This document shows positions 6,762 to 8,188 of a stretch of 8,188 nucleotides of DNA, piece by piece. Position numbers and translations under genes: made by a program. The stretch is from an uncultured Clostridia bacterium. Lineage in GTDB: Bacteria > Bacillota > Clostridia > TANB77 > CAG-508. The stretch spans positions 1 to 8,188 of the forward strand of contig CANQJY010000045.1 of the NCBI GenBank assembly GCA_947624365.1, in the 5' to 3' direction. Below the pieces are notes generated by a model. That model searched no databases. It saw nothing but the letters and a program-made list of their open reading frames with translations, and had not been told where the DNA came from. The number at the start of each line of letters is the position of its first letter. The first letter of the stretch is position 1.

Positions 6762-7872
6762 ATTTTTCCCCTTCATTTTCATATACTAAATCTGTAATAA
6801 ATAATAATCCTAAATTAATAAATGCATAAAATAGTACATCTTCTGTTATAGCATATAAAATTATAGTGCAAATTATCATTATTCTTTTACTATTGTTTTC
6901 ATGTCCATATTTTTGTATTAATTTTAATTGTGTTATATAAAATACTATATTTATTATAATTCCGTATGTGAGTAATGAATTCATTATTCCTTGGTCAAAC
7001 ACAACGGTTTTGTTAGGAATTTCTTGTCCAAATATTGTTAATGAATATTCTTCAGCATAATATCTAGAAAATTCTAATCTCCTTGTTAATATTTGGTTCA
7101 TTTTATTAAATAATGGTGTATTGTTTAGTAAATAAATACTTATAATTGTTATTACAATAATAGCAATATACATTATGCAAATTGCATCTTTATATTTTGA
7201 TAACTCATATCTTTTTGAACAGTTAAACATTGAAAAAATTGTGAATGCAACTGCTATTATTAGTCCTGTTCTTGATTTTGTTAGCATGTACATTAGAATA
7301 ATTAAAACAATAACAAGTATGTGTCCAATAATTTTTAATTTTTTTTCTGTTTCTTTATTTAAATATGTATACAACCAGAAAACTAACATCATATTAAATA
7401 AGCATTGAGCGGTATTTGTGTGAGTAAATCCAAAATAATACCTTCTTTCTATAATACCTCTACCAAAATCTACCTCTTTATATAATGTACCTATATTGAG
7501 TACAGATGTACAAATTATATGTGTTAACAATATTATTATACTTGTCCAAAAAGAGCTTTTTATTAATTTGTCTATATCTTTATTTTTTGCTGCTGATAAT
7601 AGAAGTGTTGTTTTTAATATAGTCATATTATTTGAATATAAGTAACTTATTAAGCCTATTAAATTTATACATATAATAACTAGAATATCTTTTAATGTCA
7701 AATTTTTTATATCAATTGACGCAATTATAAAAATAACTGCTGGAACATAAAAGATGTATTCATTAATTTGAATTAATCCTTTTGTCCAAAATTGTACAAA
7801 AAATATAAGATACCCTATAATAAATAGTGTATTGCTATTTATATTCAATTTATTATTTATATGTACATCCAC
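6724..7872 (-). CDS. wzy: Wzy-type O-antigen/capsule polymerase-like membrane protein
   Basis: This 382-residue protein is strongly hydrophobic, with about 10-12 predicted membrane segments and a larger polar loop at about 252-295 containing LTRRLEFSRYYAEEYSLTIF (262-281). Two short patterns recur in Gram-positive capsule polymerases: RYYFGFTHTNTAQ (144-156) and TKSRTG (198-203). The role would be to join flipped repeat units on the outer membrane face, with the loop holding acceptor-binding residues. Sequence conservation in Wzy is poor, so the call rests on topology, these motifs and the operon with Wzx; an O-antigen ligase-like protein is the alternative. Translation starts at GTG 7872, backed by AAGGAG 7 bases upstream; no ATG near the N-terminus fits as well. 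It overlaps the preceding GT4 gene by 20 bases. The C-terminus is charged (NEGEKYGRK) and probably cytoplasmic. Confidence 0.85.
   Translation of the reverse strand: MDVHINNKLNINSNTLFIIGYLIFFVQFWTKGLIQINEYIFYVPAVIFIIASIDIKNLTLKDILVIICINLIGLISYLYSNNMTILKTTLLLSAAKNKDIDKLIKSSFWTSIIILLTHIICTSVLNIGTLYKEVDFGRGIIERRYYFGFTHTNTAQCLFNMMLVFWLYTYLNKETEKKLKIIGHILVIVLIILMYMLTKSRTGLIIAVAFTIFSMFNCSKRYELSKYKDAICIMYIAIIVITIISIYLLNNTPLFNKMNQILTRRLEFSRYYAEEYSLTIFGQEIPNKTVVFDQGIMNSLLTYGIIINIVFYITQLKLIQKYGHENNSKRIMIICTIILYAITEDVLFYAFINLGLLFITDLVYENEGEKYGRKDSNISTNV
6768..6774 (-). promoter_or_regulatory. Ribosome-binding site that selects the GT2 start
   Basis: GAAGGGG on the minus strand is 6 bases before the ATG at 6761. 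The upstream in-frame ATGs at 6782 and 6776 have no purine-rich site at a suitable distance, so the protein is 327 rather than 334 residues. Confidence 0.65.
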
Positions 7873-8188
7873 TGGCTTTCTCCTTGTAAATTTTTTCTGT
7901 TTGCTTTACAATTGTGTCCCAATTATATTTTTGTAATATATATTCTTGTATGTCTGTATTTTTTATGTTATTTTTACTTTTTAATAACTGTTCTAATTTA
8001 TTTTTTAAATCTTCTGTATTTCCTTTTTGAAATGTATTTCCATATGTTTCTGTAACTTGAGTATTTTCCTCAATATCACTCACTAAACAAGTGGCTCCAT
8101 AACTCATGGCTTCTAAAAGTGAAATTGGCATACCTTCTACATCACTTGGTAAGCAATATAAGTAACAATTACTATATAATTCTTCTAA
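7853..8188 (-). CDS. GT4-family (GT-B) glycosyltransferase, C-terminal part (5' end outside window)
   Basis: The reading frame is open to the window edge; 111 codons are visible and the true start lies beyond base 8188. The visible part is the C-terminal nucleotide-sugar-binding domain of a retaining GT-B enzyme: YLYCLPSDVEGMPISLLEAM (9-28) contains the E-x7-E motif (Glu18 and Glu26) of GT4 family members, followed by the strand CLVSDIEE and a final helix LQKYNWDTIVKQTEKIY, as is usual at the end of these proteins. A complete GT4 enzyme is about 350-400 residues, so about 70% is missing. The Met at 8131 is internal to the motif region and is not a start. Its product would add a sugar to the repeat unit on the cytoplasmic side. 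Its last 20 bases overlap the polymerase gene. Confidence 0.9.
   Translation of the reverse strand, partial: LEELYSNCYLYCLPSDVEGMPISLLEAMSYGATCLVSDIEENTQVTETYGNTFQKGNTEDLKNKLEQLLKSKNNIKNTDIQEYILQKYNWDTIVKQTEKIYKEKASGCTYK
7880..7885 (-). promoter_or_regulatory. Ribosome-binding site supporting a GTG start for the polymerase
   Basis: AAGGAG is 7 bases before GTG at 7872-7870, inside the coding region of the preceding glycosyltransferase. The spacing is ideal and supports a non-ATG start at this junction. Confidence 0.8.

Larger units (their letters stand above)
298..8188 (-). other. Polysaccharide biosynthesis operon (3' portion, eight genes)
   Basis: Eight same-strand genes are joined by overlaps of 20, 38, 20, 19 and 20 bases and gaps of 12 and 1 base. 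There is no room for an internal promoter or terminator between genes. The content (two glycosyltransferases, a LicD-glycosyltransferase fusion, Wzy, Wzx, CDP-polyol-type enzymes, VanZ) fits Wzx/Wzy-dependent capsule or wall-polymer synthesis. The initiating transferase, chain-length regulators and promoter must lie upstream of base 8188, outside the window. Confidence 0.85.

Noticed and set aside
7853..8131. Separate small 92-residue gene starting at Met 8131
   Set aside because: The frame stays open to the window edge, and the residues before this Met (SDVEG) complete the E-x7-E motif of a GT4 enzyme, so it is the tail of a larger gene.
1..8188. CRISPR arrays, direct repeat families, insertion-sequence ends, tRNA genes or riboswitches
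   Set aside because: None seen by eye. The frequent T-rich runs are low-complexity coding sequence for Lys, Asn and Ile on the minus strand.

Overview
The window is a very AT-rich stretch of a low-GC Gram-positive (Firmicutes/Clostridia-type) genome. The evidence is the base composition (11 and 18 G+C in two 60-base stretches counted by hand inside the operon), strong purine-rich Shine-Dalgarno sites, use of TAA/TAG/TGA as ordinary stops, a VanZ-family protein, and the start of a secreted ChW (clostridial hydrophobic W) repeat protein. ChW repeats are largely a clostridial trait. The species cannot be named from the sequence.

Every gene is on the minus strand, so transcription runs from 8188 down to 1. 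Bases 8188 to 298 hold the 3' part of a tightly packed cell-surface polysaccharide operon (capsule or teichoic-acid-like polymer) whose 5' part lies outside the window. In order of transcription it encodes: the C-terminus of a GT4-type glycosyltransferase (8188-7853); a Wzy-type polymerase (7872-6724, GTG start); a GT2 glycosyltransferase (6761-5778); a two-domain protein with an N-terminal LicD phosphotransferase and a C-terminal glycosyltransferase-like domain (5765-3939); a Wzx-type flippase (3958-2510); an IspD/TarI-type cytidylyltransferase (2508-1792); an extended-SDR oxidoreductase (1810-758); and a VanZ-family membrane protein (777-298). Junctions are overlaps of 19-38 bases or gaps of 1-12 bases, and most downstream ribosome-binding sites lie inside or across the end of the preceding gene, so translation is probably coupled.

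Functionally the set fits a Wzx/Wzy-dependent pathway. Glycosyltransferases assemble a lipid-linked repeat unit, Wzx flips it and Wzy polymerises it. The cytidylyltransferase and SDR plausibly make a CDP-activated alditol or related polyol. The LicD domain is a good candidate to transfer the polyol phosphate to the glycan, much as LicD-fold fukutin/FKRP use CDP-ribitol. This link is an inference.

Bases 297-191 contain no gene but do carry a clear housekeeping-type promoter (TTGACA, 17-base spacer, TATAAA, with a TG extension). It drives a separate minus-strand gene (190-1, cut by the window edge) for an exported protein whose first ChW repeat is visible just after the signal peptide. I saw no CRISPR array, tRNA, rRNA, insertion sequence or riboswitch.
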